A DNA stretch of 64,000 nucleotides from Gynuella sunshinyii YC6258 (GCF_000940805.1 NZ_CP007142.1:4192593-4256592), one strand, 5' to 3'. Shown: positions 7,686 through 16,728, numbered from the stretch's first letter. Notes: generated by a model not told the origin, from the letters alone. Numbers and translations: made by a program.

Positions 7686-9057
7686 CCTGCTATTCAGTTC
7701 AAGCTTTCGGTTTGCTTTGTTAACCAGCTGTGTTATCTGGTTTTCCACGGTAGCAGTATTGGTAGTGATGTTTTTTCAACTTGAACGTGACATCTGGCAA
7801 GGTATCGAAAGTAATCTTGAGAACCGGACCCGGCAACTGTTGGAAAACGCACATAACGATCCCCAGCAGTCCACTGAAAACCTGATCAATGAGTTCAATG
7901 GTGAAACGGATTCCATCATTGCGATCCCGCATGGCGGCTCCCATCGAGGCATGATGTCTGGTCGTAATGGCGAGAGACGCGATATTCATCGCTCCTTCGG
8001 ACTGTCCAGCCCCCCTGGATATCTGCTTAACCAGAATCAATCGGTGTCACTGGAGTCAGGAAAACTAAGGGTCAGCCGAGCCATTACACTTCCTAATGGC
8101 GACACGGTCGTCCTTAAAGAAAATGTTGAATATCTGCATACTCTCGAAAGCAGCCTGTGGAAGACTCTCTGGGTTGGTCTGGCCGTGACTCTGGTCTTGG
8201 CTCTGATCAGCAGTATTTTGCTAACGCAGCGCAGCCTGGGGCGAATTCATCAGATCAATCAAGACTGTCAAACCATTATGCAGGGGAATCTTAGCCATCG
8301 AATCAGCTATAAAAATAATGTAATGCCTGCTGGACGCAAGCCCTTTGCCGATGACTACGATCAAATGGCATTTCACATCAACAGCATGTTGGATGAAATC
8401 AATCACCTGATGGGCAGAATCCGTCAGGTGTCTGACAATGTTGCCCATGACCTTAAGTCCCCGCTGGCTCGACTGCGCGTAAAGCTTGAACAGGCTTACG
8501 AGAAAGGCCCTAGTCCGGAGGTCGATGAAAGCATTCAGGAAGTGGATCGCCTGCTGGCGATGATCAAATCCCTGCTTGGCATTGCCCGTCTGGAATCCGG
8601 CACTCATCAGGGATTTGAAAAAATTCATCTACCCATGTTACTGAATGATCTTGAGGAAATGTATCAACCTGTATTTGAAGATAAGCAAATTACTTTTGCA
8701 GTCAGCTCCGAAGATATCTATCTGACAGGTGACAAACATTTACTCATACAGGCTCTGGCAAATATTCTCGATAATGCGAGCAAATATACACCCACGAATG
8801 GTTCTGTTGAGGTCAGAGCGACGGTCAGCGGTGATCATGACTGTCAGTTAGTCATCCAGGATTCCGGACCGGGCATCCCGGAAGATCAGTTTGAGCGTGT
8901 TTTTGAACGCTTCGCACGACTTGACGAGGCCCGTAGCAGCAGCGGTTTCGGCTTGGGCCTGAGCCTGGTAAAAGCCATCATCGGACTCCACAAAGGTCAG
9001 ATAAAGCTAGCAAATGACCACGGATTACAGGTTCAAATAACCATGCCGCGGTTATAA
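7663..9057 (+). CDS. Sensor histidine kinase
   Basis: A 464-residue membrane kinase. The start chosen is the ATG at 7663 because GAGGAG lies six bases upstream and the signal-anchor follows at once; a longer frame open from 7501 only shadows the regulator gene. TM1 is about residues 16-38, the periplasmic domain 39-166 and TM2 167-187, then HAMP. The H box is DNVAHDLKSPLARLR with His262. The ATPase domain has N box ILDNASKY, G1 DSGPGIP and G2 GFGLGLSLV. The periplasmic part carries a His/Met/Arg-rich patch (HGGSHRGMMSGRNGERR), which could sense metal. It works with the upstream regulator. Confidence 0.92.
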   Translation: MSWKHIRNLLFSSSFRFALLTSCVIWFSTVAVLVVMFFQLERDIWQGIESNLENRTRQLLENAHNDPQQSTENLINEFNGETDSIIAIPHGGSHRGMMSGRNGERRDIHRSFGLSSPPGYLLNQNQSVSLESGKLRVSRAITLPNGDTVVLKENVEYLHTLESSLWKTLWVGLAVTLVLALISSILLTQRSLGRIHQINQDCQTIMQGNLSHRISYKNNVMPAGRKPFADDYDQMAFHINSMLDEINHLMGRIRQVSDNVAHDLKSPLARLRVKLEQAYEKGPSPEVDESIQEVDRLLAMIKSLLGIARLESGTHQGFEKIHLPMLLNDLEEMYQPVFEDKQITFAVSSEDIYLTGDKHLLIQALANILDNASKYTPTNGSVEVRATVSGDHDCQLVIQDSGPGIPEDQFERVFERFARLDEARSSSGFGLGLSLVKAIIGLHKGQIKLANDHGLQVQITMPRL

Positions 9058-9129
9058 TCCGTTTGATCTGTGACCCCAGAGCTTGAGCCCATGATTGTAT
9101 TTTATGCGCTAACAGATAAAGACTCTCAG

Positions 9130-9567
9130 TCAGCTCTGTTCCATCGCCTCGTGTTTCGCTCGCATGAAATGGGAATGGTGCAAATACAGCAATTCGTTGA
9201 TTTTACGAATCATATGATCTTCATACTGATCCAGGTCTCCATCGGCAAAAGCGATACGCCACAACTTAACAATGAACTGAAACTTACGCTCAACATCAAA
9301 ATGGCTGTTCAAGCATTCAGTAAATCGATAAAGATCATTTGACTCTTGTACCATCTGCTCAGCGGCCTCGATCACTTCGTCCTGCTCTCGCTGAGAAAGT
9401 GAAAACTCTTGTGCCAGCACTTCACGTATACCTTGAATTTCCTGGTCATCAACCCGGTTATCCGCCATCATGACCTCCACCAACAGCACAGCCTCTGCCA
9501 ATTTTACGTCCAGAGAATCTGCGCTCTCCTCTTCTGCGTTAAACCACGCTAATATCTTGTTTATCAT
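9130..9567 (-). CDS. TerB-like (tellurite-resistance-type) protein
   Basis: A 145-residue helical cytosolic protein of the TerB family. The markers are AEAVLLVEVMMADNRVDDQEIQGI, with two acidic positions of the TerB metal site, and the second-half equivalent LWRIAFADGDLDQYEDHMIRKINELL. TerB proteins bind metal and occur outside ter operons with unclear roles. The gene converges on the histidine kinase gene, 72 bases apart. The family is likely; no other ter genes are nearby, so tellurite resistance should not be inferred. Confidence 0.8.
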   Translation of the reverse strand: MINKILAWFNAEEESADSLDVKLAEAVLLVEVMMADNRVDDQEIQGIREVLAQEFSLSQREQDEVIEAAEQMVQESNDLYRFTECLNSHFDVERKFQFIVKLWRIAFADGDLDQYEDHMIRKINELLYLHHSHFMRAKHEAMEQS

Positions 9568-10052
9568 GTATGTTTCCGGTCTCTTTTTTACAACTTGTTA
9601 AAAACAACGCTGCCTCCGCTACGGCAAGTTTTGTACAGGATAACTGATTTTGCCAGACACTAGGATATTCCCCCTTGCACTACCATTTCCCGTCATTTCG
9701 TTGCTAGTAATTAGAATATACCAATCGATTTCTCGTGATAGCTGATTTAATCAAGTCTTTGTATAAACAAGATAAAGAAGCTACTGAAAAGTATGACCAA
9801 CAAACCATCTGTACAGTCAGCCACCAACAAGTCTTCACGCGCTGTTGTACAGAGTTGAGCATTTATTCTGTCTATCATCACCATAATGCGGTTGTTACGA
9901 AGTTATTCAAATGCCACAATTTGGCCGCTCGGAAGCGATCTGCTATCCCAGCTTAACTCGTTATGCCTCTCTTATTTGCCAAACTATTTATGCCCGATGA
10001 TACATTACAAGCGCAGTTCGGAAGTTTCGGCAAACTACTTAAGGAATAGTCC
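9568..10052. other. 485-base stretch with no recognisable gene
   Basis: Several short plus-strand frames occur here. One is a 73-codon frame (9735-9956) with low-complexity, Cys/His-rich translation. Another is a 28-codon frame (9962-10048, MPLLFAKLFMPDDTLQAQFG...) that stops five bases before the TauE gene and could be a leader ORF. None has family resemblance. The stretch must hold the TerB promoter (minus) and the TauE promoter (plus). Confidence 0.5.
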
Positions 10053-10775
10053 ATGTTTGATTTAGTCTGGTGGGTGTGTGCAATCGCGCTGTTTTTTGGT
10101 TGCCTGATACAAAGTGCCATGGGATTTGGTATGGCCATTCTGGCAGCCCCTATCATCGTGCTACTAAGGCCCGAATGGGTACCGGTCATTTTAACGGTAA
10201 CAGCCTTGTCACTCAGTCTGATCAATGTTTGGAGCCTGCACACCTTCGTCCAGTGGCGTTCACTGGGACTGGCCATCATCACCCGAATTCCCGGTACTAT
10301 TCTGGGCGCCTGGATTCTAACGATTATTGCCACTCACGTTTTGCAGCTGACTGTTGCTTCTATGGTGTTTTTGGCGGTATTGATTTCAGCCTACGGGAAA
10401 CCCTTTGAACCCACTCCAACCAGAGTGGGTCTGGCAGGTTTTATTTCTGGTCTGATGGGGACAACGACTTCCATTGGCGGACCGCCAATGGCTTTGATCA
10501 TGCAACACAGCTCCGGAAACACTATCCGAGCTAACTTATCTGCGTATTTTACGTTCAGCTGCATAATGTCATTGATTTCGTATCAGGTGATTGGACTGCT
10601 GAATTCAGACCTGTGGCTGGCAAGCCTGTCCTTTCTACCTGTGGCCATCTTTGGTTTTCTGGCTGGAAAACTCGCCCGGCAATGGGTCGACAATCGGTTT
10701 CGTCCCCTACTGCTGATTCTGTGCACCGCATCAGCATCCGTCGCGTTTATAGGCGCTCTGGCATTCAACCACTGA
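10053..10775 (+). CDS. TauE/SafE (TSUP) family membrane transporter
   Basis: A 240-residue inner-membrane protein with seven or eight hydrophobic segments. The family stretches are GCLIQSAMGFGMAILAAPIIVL near the N-terminus and the repeat copy GLAGFISGLMGTTTSIGGPPMAL in the middle, the duplicated G-x-x-x-G-x-G half-motifs of sulfite/organosulfur exporters. AAGGAA precedes the ATG. It converges on znuA with an 11-base overlap. The family is secure; the substrate (sulfite, sulfoacetate or another anion) cannot be assigned. Confidence 0.88.
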   Translation: MFDLVWWVCAIALFFGCLIQSAMGFGMAILAAPIIVLLRPEWVPVILTVTALSLSLINVWSLHTFVQWRSLGLAIITRIPGTILGAWILTIIATHVLQLTVASMVFLAVLISAYGKPFEPTPTRVGLAGFISGLMGTTTSIGGPPMALIMQHSSGNTIRANLSAYFTFSCIMSLISYQVIGLLNSDLWLASLSFLPVAIFGFLAGKLARQWVDNRFRPLLLILCTASASVAFIGALAFNH

Positions 10776-11658
10776 AGCAGGCGGTCAAGTGCTGGACATT
10801 CTGCTCCAACAGTTGCCAGATTAATTCCGGACCCGGTTCGATCTGATAACCAATGGTATCCAAGGTATAAAATCCAAGGTGCTGCTGTTCAATAAAATGC
10901 CGTATGGGTGCCTGACTGTATTGAGGCTCGGCAAATACGCAACGAATCTGCTGCGAGGCAACCAGGTCGTCAATACGACGAATGGTTTTTAAACCGGGTG
11001 CCAACTGTGGGTTCACTGATATTGCAGCTACAAACTTCAGATCAAAATAGTGATCCATATATTGGTAACCATCGTGCAGAACAATAAAGGGTACTTCATG
11101 ATACGGCGCTAACTGGTGCGTCCACACTTCGACTTTATTCTGCATCCGGGTGGCAAATTGCTGTGCGTTATTGAGAAACAACTCGTGTTCATCCGGATCC
11201 AGCCGGGTCATACGATCAGCCAGAGAATTCACAAACCCAATCGCGTTTTCCGGTGACAACCAAAAGTGAGGGTCACTACCACTATGCTCATGATCTGCGT
11301 CGAACTCATGGTTAACACGAAACGGCAAAATTGTCAGTGCATGACCATACTCCTGCAGACCAAACGCCTTTTCCTGCTTCTGATTCATAATTCTGACCAG
11401 CGAGGCTTCCAGGTTAGGACCAGCCCACACGATTAGATCGGCCTGTTCCAGCTGTCGCCTCTGAGACGGTTTCAGCTGAAAATCATGAGGAGAAGCACCC
11501 GTGTTCAACAACAATTCTGTGTGATAGCGACTCCCCTTTAATACGGCACTCGTCATAGAGTGCAAGGGCGCAATGGTCACCACTACAGTATTTGTATCGG
11601 CTACCGAAAAAACAGATATCATGCTAAGAATCCAAAAACAGAATGACCGGACTGACAA
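10765..11658 (-). CDS. znuA: Zinc ABC transporter periplasmic binding protein ZnuA
   Basis: The high-affinity zinc-binding protein that delivers Zn to ZnuB. The 297-residue protein has an SBP_bac_9 fold: VTIAPLHSMTSAVLKG, then GASPHDFQLKPSQ (ligand His), a His-rich loop (HEFDADHEHSGSDPHFWLSP), VLHDGYQYMDHYF and VFAEPQYS. I chose a TTG start at 11658 because GGGAGGG stands seven bases upstream and a normal signal peptide follows. The longer frame to 11721 would run across the Zur-type operator. It is divergent from znuCB. Its loop is short compared with E. coli ZnuA. Confidence 0.9.
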   Translation of the reverse strand: MSVRSFCFWILSMISVFSVADTNTVVVTIAPLHSMTSAVLKGSRYHTELLLNTGASPHDFQLKPSQRRQLEQADLIVWAGPNLEASLVRIMNQKQEKAFGLQEYGHALTILPFRVNHEFDADHEHSGSDPHFWLSPENAIGFVNSLADRMTRLDPDEHELFLNNAQQFATRMQNKVEVWTHQLAPYHEVPFIVLHDGYQYMDHYFDLKFVAAISVNPQLAPGLKTIRRIDDLVASQQIRCVFAEPQYSQAPIRHFIEQQHLGFYTLDTIGYQIEPGPELIWQLLEQNVQHLTACFSG

Positions 11659-11687
11659 CGAGAACCCTCCCAGGCTTTGAACATTGT

Positions 11688-11710
11688 GATAAATGTTATA
11701 ACATAACAAC
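11688..11710. promoter_or_regulatory. Zur-type operator between znuA and znuCB
   Basis: AAATGTTATAACATAACAAC contains the perfect palindrome TGTTATAACA at 11694-11703. It resembles the gammaproteobacterial Zur consensus (GAAATGTTATA-n-TATAACATTTC). It sits in the shared divergent promoter region, and zur itself is encoded 1.6 kb away. Confidence 0.8.
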
Positions 11711-11747
11711 CTGAATATCACCTTTCATCATATAAGTTGTTACATTC

Positions 11748-12470
11748 ATGACCACCTTGATCAAGGCTTCCGGACTTGGCTTTTCCCGACAAGAGAAACA
11801 AATTCTCGATAATATTCACGTGACCCTGGAAAAAGGCTCGCTGGTAACATTGATTGGCCCAAATGGAGCCGGAAAATCCACATTGGTAAAAATACTTCTA
11901 GGTATTCTGCCACCGGATTGTGGACAGATTGAACGTCTCTCAGGCCTCAAAATCGGCTACATGCCGCAGAAACTACATATCGACAATACGATGCCACTCA
12001 CAGTTTCCAGGTTTCTGTCGCTACCCCAGAAACAGCCTGCACTACGTATAGAACAAGTATTAAATATGACTGGTGTCGTACATCTGGCAAACCAATACGT
12101 ACAAAAACTCAGCGGCGGTGAAATGCAACGGGTATTGCTGTCCAGAGCATTAATCAATGAACCTGACCTGTTGGTCCTGGACGAACCAGTGCAAGGTGTG
12201 GATTTTACCGGTGAAGTAGCACTTTACGAGCTAATCCAAAGGATCCGAGATGAACTTGGCTGTGGTATTTTAATGGTCTCCCACGATCTGCATATTGTGA
12301 TGGCAAAAACCGATCAGGTATTGTGCCTGAATCACCATTTGTGCTGCTCTGGAGAACCGGAAACCGTCTCGCAGCACCCGGAGTTCCGGCAGCTGTTTGG
12401 TCATCACAGCAGCATAGGCGTATATACCCATCATCACGATCACCACCATCATTTATCTGAGCAAGGTTAG
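11748..12470 (+). CDS. znuC: Zinc ABC transporter ATPase ZnuC
   Basis: The 240-residue ATP-binding subunit. Walker A is GPNGAGKST (residues 37-45), the signature is LSGGE, and Walker B is LLVLDEPVQGVD with the catalytic Glu; the switch His is in VSHDLH. The C-terminus ends in a His cluster (THHHDHHHHLSEQ), a frequent ZnuC feature that probably binds zinc. It is transcribed divergently from znuA and the stop is five bases before znuB, so znuCB form an operon under the shared Zur-type operator. Confidence 0.95.
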   Translation: MTTLIKASGLGFSRQEKQILDNIHVTLEKGSLVTLIGPNGAGKSTLVKILLGILPPDCGQIERLSGLKIGYMPQKLHIDNTMPLTVSRFLSLPQKQPALRIEQVLNMTGVVHLANQYVQKLSGGEMQRVLLSRALINEPDLLVLDEPVQGVDFTGEVALYELIQRIRDELGCGILMVSHDLHIVMAKTDQVLCLNHHLCCSGEPETVSQHPEFRQLFGHHSSIGVYTHHHDHHHHLSEQG

Positions 12471-12475
12471 TTTGT

Positions 12476-13258
12476 ATGGATCAGTTTCTGATCATGGCAT
12501 TACTGGGCGGTCTGGGAATCGCACTGATCACCGGACCGCTGGGAAGTTTTATGGTCTGGAGGCGCATGGCCTATTTTGGCGATACATTGGCTCATTCAGG
12601 TCTGCTTGGAGTCGCTTTGGGTCTACTTATGGCAATAGAGCCATTACTGGGTTTGGTGGTAACTACAACAACGGTGGCCATTCTGCTATTCATCCTGGAT
12701 CGCCAGACGCTGCTGCCAACAGACACCCTGTTAGGAATTTTATCCCATGGCTCGCTTTCTCTTGGGCTGGTCGCCCTGGGCTTGATTCATAATCCCGGAA
12801 TTGATCTCAATGGCCTGCTGTTTGGAGACGTGCTGACGTTAAACTGGAACGATATTGCCTGGATATACGCTATCGGTATCGCTGCATTGCTGACGCTCAC
12901 GGTGATCTGGAAATCGTTACTGTTGATGACGGTTTCGATGGAACTGGCTGCAGCCGAGGGCGTTGCGATTACCCGAATACAGCTGATATTTCTGCTCCTG
13001 CTGGCTTTTACCATTGCCATCGCCATGAAAGCCGTGGGGATCTTACTGATTACCTCACTCCTGATTGTGCCGGCTGCAACCGCCCGCCGACTCGCTCGCT
13101 CTCCTGAGCAAATGGCACTGTTTGCCTCCCTGCTGGGAAGCCTGTCAGTGTTCGGAGGATTGTTAATGTCTTACTGGTGGGATCTGGCCAGCGGACCGGC
13201 AATCGTGATATTTGCTTGCCTGCTATTCATGGCCAGCCTGTTTCGGCGCCAGAATTGA
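12476..13258 (+). CDS. znuB: Zinc ABC transporter permease ZnuB
   Basis: The 260-residue inner-membrane channel of the zinc importer, an ABC-3 family permease. It has about eight hydrophobic helices. GPLGSFMVWRRMAYFGDTLAHS near the N-terminus is the family hallmark, and the cytoplasmic EAA-like coupling segment is ELAAAEGVAITRIQ. LLITSLLIVPAATARRLA is the characteristic late helix. It is second in the znuCB operon, with a five-base gap after znuC, and converges on zur. Confidence 0.95.
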   Translation: MDQFLIMALLGGLGIALITGPLGSFMVWRRMAYFGDTLAHSGLLGVALGLLMAIEPLLGLVVTTTTVAILLFILDRQTLLPTDTLLGILSHGSLSLGLVALGLIHNPGIDLNGLLFGDVLTLNWNDIAWIYAIGIAALLTLTVIWKSLLLMTVSMELAAAEGVAITRIQLIFLLLLAFTIAIAMKAVGILLITSLLIVPAATARRLARSPEQMALFASLLGSLSVFGGLLMSYWWDLASGPAIVIFACLLFMASLFRRQN

Positions 13259-13296
13259 ACGGTTATCCGTTGCATCCGCCAGCGATGGAGTGATCG

Positions 13297-13749
13297 CTAT
13301 TTTTTCAGATTTCCGGCAGCCTGCTGGCACTTGCCACAAATGCCGGATACTTCAATGGTCTGGGACTGGATCTGAAAACTGCGCTGCAATGCCTCCTGCT
13401 CCAGTTGTTCAGTCAGGTTATCCAGTTTCAACTCTTCTACCAGACCACACCGGTTACAAATAAAAAACTGGGCACTGTGTTTATGATCACTGTGATGGCA
13501 CACCAAATAACTGTTGGTGGAATCAATCCTGTGAACCAAACCCAACTGCTGCAGAAACTCCAACCCCCGATAAACCGTAGGCGGTTTGGCATTGGGACGG
13601 GCCTGCTGCAACAAATCCAGTAACTGATAAGCTGTTAATGCTGTCTCTTGTTCTGCCAGAATCAACAATATGGTTTTCCGCAACTCAGTCAGCTTTTCAC
13701 CCTGCTGCTGACATAATTGTTCTGCGGTCGTTAGAATCGCCTTTGCCAT
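13297..13749 (-). CDS. zur: Zinc uptake regulator Zur (Fur family)
   Basis: The 150-residue repressor that shuts off zinc uptake when zinc is plentiful. The winged helix contains LTELRKTILLILAEQE and AKPPTVYRGLEFLQQLGLVHRI, very close to Zur proteins. NSYLVCHHSDHKH carries regulatory zinc ligands, and CNRC plus CGKC form the structural zinc site. I chose the ATG at 13749 because ACGGAA precedes it and the N-terminus then aligns with Zur; an upstream ATG at 13785 would add 12 residues. It lies back-to-back with hisI and converges on znuB, its likely target operon. Confidence 0.9.
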   Translation of the reverse strand: MAKAILTTAEQLCQQQGEKLTELRKTILLILAEQETALTAYQLLDLLQQARPNAKPPTVYRGLEFLQQLGLVHRIDSTNSYLVCHHSDHKHSAQFFICNRCGLVEELKLDNLTEQLEQEALQRSFQIQSQTIEVSGICGKCQQAAGNLKK

Positions 13750-13800
13750 ATATTCCGTTTCATCGATAATGCTGCCCCCAATCATACTGAAAGAGTGGTT

Positions 13801-14208
13801 ATGAGTCAGTTTAAAAACTACGAAACCTTATCCCAGGGTCAACAGATAGGACTGGAAGATGCTTTGCGTCAGCTTAAATTCAATGAACAAGAACTGATCC
13901 CTGCCATTGCCCAGCAGCATGATACTGGAGAAGTATTAATGCTGGCCTGGATGAACATGGCGTCCATCCGGGAAACCCTCGAAACCGGACAGATTTGCTA
14001 CTGGTCGCGTTCGCGCCAGAGCTACTGGCGCAAGGGCGAAAGTTCCGGGCATGTACAAAAACTGGTCAGTATGCGATTCGACTGTGACGGCGATGCTATT
14101 TTGCTACAGGTGGATCAGACCGGCCCCGCCTGCCACACCAATCGTCGCAACTGTTTTTATCTTGAGGTCTGCGATGATCAGGTAGTGATCCTCACCAATC
14201 CGGCCTGA
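13801..14208 (+). CDS. hisI: Phosphoribosyl-AMP cyclohydrolase HisI
   Basis: A 135-residue enzyme of histidine synthesis that opens the purine ring of phosphoribosyl-AMP. It is the monofunctional form, without a HisE domain. The diagnostic stretches are LMLAWMNMASIRETLETGQ, CYWSRSRQSYWRKGESSGH, the metal motif DCDGDAILLQVDQTGPACHT (Asp triplet and Cys/His ligands), and NCFYLEV. The ATG at 13801 is favoured by GAAAGAG upstream; a GTG two codons earlier is possible. No other his genes are near. The hairpin TCCGGC-CTGA-GCCGGA overlaps the stop codon. Confidence 0.95.
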   Translation: MSQFKNYETLSQGQQIGLEDALRQLKFNEQELIPAIAQQHDTGEVLMLAWMNMASIRETLETGQICYWSRSRQSYWRKGESSGHVQKLVSMRFDCDGDAILLQVDQTGPACHTNRRNCFYLEVCDDQVVILTNPA

Positions 14209-14233
14209 GCCGGAATGATGCGCATCCATTGCT

Positions 14234-16273
14234 TCAACCAACCGCAATCAGCTGGCGGTTGATTCTCGGCCTCACCCACATTTTCAACAGCAGAACAAAA
14301 GCAGCCATCCAGATGGTGACAAGAACAAGTGCTGTTAAGGATTGCAGTGGATGCCGGGCAAATGTCAGTAACTGAAAACAATAGACTGCTGCAGTGTATG
14401 CCACCGATGTAGTCCAGCCAGCCACCACCAGCGTCCAGAGTTTACCTCCCTCTTTGACCAGCGCGCCCATGGCAGCCGCACACGGGGTATACAGGAGAAT
14501 GAACACCAGATAAGCCAGCGCCCCCTGCCAGCCGGCAAACAACTTAACCATTTTGGAATGGCTCGGAGTATCAGCCGCTCCGGCCTCTGCCTGAGTCACG
14601 TTGGTGAAGCCCAACGGATCGGTCACCGCTGTAACGATGCCCAGCAGGTTTGAACCCAACAATGTTGCAGCTTTCGTCAAGTTGGTCAGCGGTGAAACAA
14701 ACTCACCAGTATCTTCGGTTTCACCCGAGTACAAAGCCTCCATGGTGCCAACAACAGCCTCCTTCGCCAGAATACCGGTAAAAATTCCCACAGCAGCCGG
14801 CCAGTTATCCTCTCCCATACCAATGGGTGTAAAGGCTGGCGCAATCACCTGGCCAACTTCCGCCAGTGCAGAAGGTCGTCCTCCCTGTTGTTCTGAGCGC
14901 CATGATGGTACCGAGTTAAGAACTGTCAATACAGCCGAAACCAGCACAATAGTTTTACCAGCACGCATGACAAAACCACGAATTTTATGCCAGCTGGAAA
15001 TACCTACATTACTCCAGCGTGGACGGTGATAATGCGGCATTTCCATAAAAGAACTGGCACGCACATCCTTAAACAACTGTTTTCTGAATATCCACGCCGT
15101 TCCCACCGCCACCAGAATACCTAACAGATAAAGAGCAAACACCAGTAATTCAGCATTATCACGAAAGAAAACAGACACAAACATGGCGTAAACAGCCAGT
15201 CTGGCACCACAGGACATAAACGGTGCCATCGCCATGGTTAACATGCGCTGTCTGACATTGGTCAGGCTTCGGGTCGCCATGATCGAGGGGACATTACAAC
15301 CAAACCCCAATAACAGTGGAATAAATGCCTGGCCCGGTAACCCAATTGCTGACATCATGCGGTCCACGATAAAGGCTGCTCTGGCCATGTAACCACTGTC
15401 TTCCAAAATGCTCAAACAGAGGTACAGGAACCCAATAACCGGAATAAAACCTGCAACCAGCTGTAACCCGCCACCCAGCCCTTTGGCAAAAACTGTAATC
15501 ATCCAGTCCGGAGTACCAAGTACCATTAGCCAGTGACTGGGTAATTCCACAAACCAATACCCGGCCAACGTATCAATAGGATCGATAAACAACGACCCAA
15601 TACCAATGGCCAGCGCAAACATTGTGTACATGGCAAACAAAAATATCGGAATACCAAGCCAAGGGTGCAGCACGATGGAATCTACTTTTTCCGTGATGTT
15701 CTGTCCCGTAGCGGTATTTTTTATAACGCCCGACAGCCATTGAGACACGGACTGCCTTACAGCATCTCTGCCACTCTGTTTGACCTCCAGAGCCACATCA
15801 GACAGATGGGTTTGCAACTCGCTGGCAGAATAACGATTGCTATCAATCACCGGAATACCCAGGTTAGTGGACAGCTGCTCTACATCCGGCATCGAACCAA
15901 TTTTCCCGGCCAGATCGGTCATCGTCAAAACGACAATCATGGGTCGCTGCAATCCAACCAGTTCAGAGGTCAGCTTCAGATTGCGCTTCAGGTTAGTGGC
16001 GTCAACAACATTGACGATAACATCATAACTGTCTTCAGTTAAAAACTTCCTCGCCAGTGCTTCATCCATGCCACCGGAATGATGCCCTAAACTGTAGACA
16101 CCAGGCAGATCCGTCATGTCCACTCGCCGTTCAGTCGTGCTGAAAAAACCGGTTTTACATTCGACAGTAACACCAGCCCAGTTTCCCACTTTTTGCCGGG
16201 TCCCAGCGAGTTTATTGAACAGAGTGGTTTTACCTGTATTTGGGTTTCCAACCAGAGTAATGCTCAAACTCAT
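14234..16273 (-). CDS. feoB: Ferrous iron transporter FeoB
   Basis: The 679-residue inner-membrane Fe(II) transporter, shorter than the 773 residues of E. coli FeoB. The N-terminal G domain has G1 GNPNTGKT (9-16) and G3 DLPG (55-58). At G4 the expected N-x-x-D reads TMTD (117-120), so the guanine-contacting Asn is Thr. Two Gate regions lie in the membrane part: GYMARAAFIVDRMM to IPLLLGFGCNVPSIMATR, and the second half AKEAVVGTMEALY. FeoA precedes it with a four-base overlap. No FeoC follows; the gene converges on hisI. Confidence 0.95.
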   Translation of the reverse strand: MSLSITLVGNPNTGKTTLFNKLAGTRQKVGNWAGVTVECKTGFFSTTERRVDMTDLPGVYSLGHHSGGMDEALARKFLTEDSYDVIVNVVDATNLKRNLKLTSELVGLQRPMIVVLTMTDLAGKIGSMPDVEQLSTNLGIPVIDSNRYSASELQTHLSDVALEVKQSGRDAVRQSVSQWLSGVIKNTATGQNITEKVDSIVLHPWLGIPIFLFAMYTMFALAIGIGSLFIDPIDTLAGYWFVELPSHWLMVLGTPDWMITVFAKGLGGGLQLVAGFIPVIGFLYLCLSILEDSGYMARAAFIVDRMMSAIGLPGQAFIPLLLGFGCNVPSIMATRSLTNVRQRMLTMAMAPFMSCGARLAVYAMFVSVFFRDNAELLVFALYLLGILVAVGTAWIFRKQLFKDVRASSFMEMPHYHRPRWSNVGISSWHKIRGFVMRAGKTIVLVSAVLTVLNSVPSWRSEQQGGRPSALAEVGQVIAPAFTPIGMGEDNWPAAVGIFTGILAKEAVVGTMEALYSGETEDTGEFVSPLTNLTKAATLLGSNLLGIVTAVTDPLGFTNVTQAEAGAADTPSHSKMVKLFAGWQGALAYLVFILLYTPCAAAMGALVKEGGKLWTLVVAGWTTSVAYTAAVYCFQLLTFARHPLQSLTALVLVTIWMAAFVLLLKMWVRPRINRQLIAVG

Positions 16274-16518
16274 ACTGCATGATCCTTACATTCCGACTCG
16301 CATAAATGTACGTGCTGAGCATCTGTGGCATGAATCGCAATAAGTGTTGATCCCACTTTAATTTGCATAGGATTCCCAAATGGGGCTTTCATCATTAACT
16401 GCACAGTTTCTCCCGGATCAAACCCCAGGCTAATCAGCTGCTCTTGGGTTTCACTGTGGGGGTGGGTTACCCGATGAATTTTCGCGACATGTCCCTTTTG
16501 TAACTGTGATAACACCAT
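16270..16518 (-). CDS. feoA: FeoA, SH3-like partner of FeoB
   Basis: An 82-residue cytosolic protein with an SH3-like fold. ISLGFDPGETVQLMMKAPFGNPMQIKVG is the family core, and the tail is Cys/His rich (HVHLCESECKDH). It is needed for FeoB activity, probably through the G domain. It is the first gene of feoAB and overlaps feoB by ATGA. A Fur-type box sits 20 bases upstream of the start. Confidence 0.93.
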   Translation of the reverse strand: MVLSQLQKGHVAKIHRVTHPHSETQEQLISLGFDPGETVQLMMKAPFGNPMQIKVGSTLIAIHATDAQHVHLCESECKDHAV

Positions 16519-16538
16519 AGGCTGCCCCTGACAAGATT

Positions 16539-16558
16539 GATAATGATTCTCAATGATA
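16539..16558. promoter_or_regulatory. Fur box upstream of feoAB
   Basis: GATAATGATTCTCAATGATA is a good match to the 19-base Fur consensus built from GATAAT repeats. It lies 21 bases upstream of feoA, so iron-dependent repression of feoAB is expected. Confidence 0.8.
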
Positions 16559-16728
16559 GAGATGAAATACTAGAATGTCATGATACAAATCAAAGACAAA
16601 CCAGACAGCACTCAATCGACAAGACCAAAATTACTGAGACATGCATCAAAATACCGGCAAATTTGTTTTGCCTGGATCTGCAACCTTGTAAAAGATGACA
16701 ATACTCAACTCCAAGCAAGATTATCAGC

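Noticed and set aside
9130-9567. A tellurite-resistance island
   Set aside because: Only a TerB-like gene is present; terC, terD, terE and terZ are absent, so resistance cannot be inferred.
9735-9956. 73-codon plus-strand frame upstream of the TauE gene
   Set aside because: No Shine-Dalgarno, no family resemblance, and Cys/His-rich random-looking translation.
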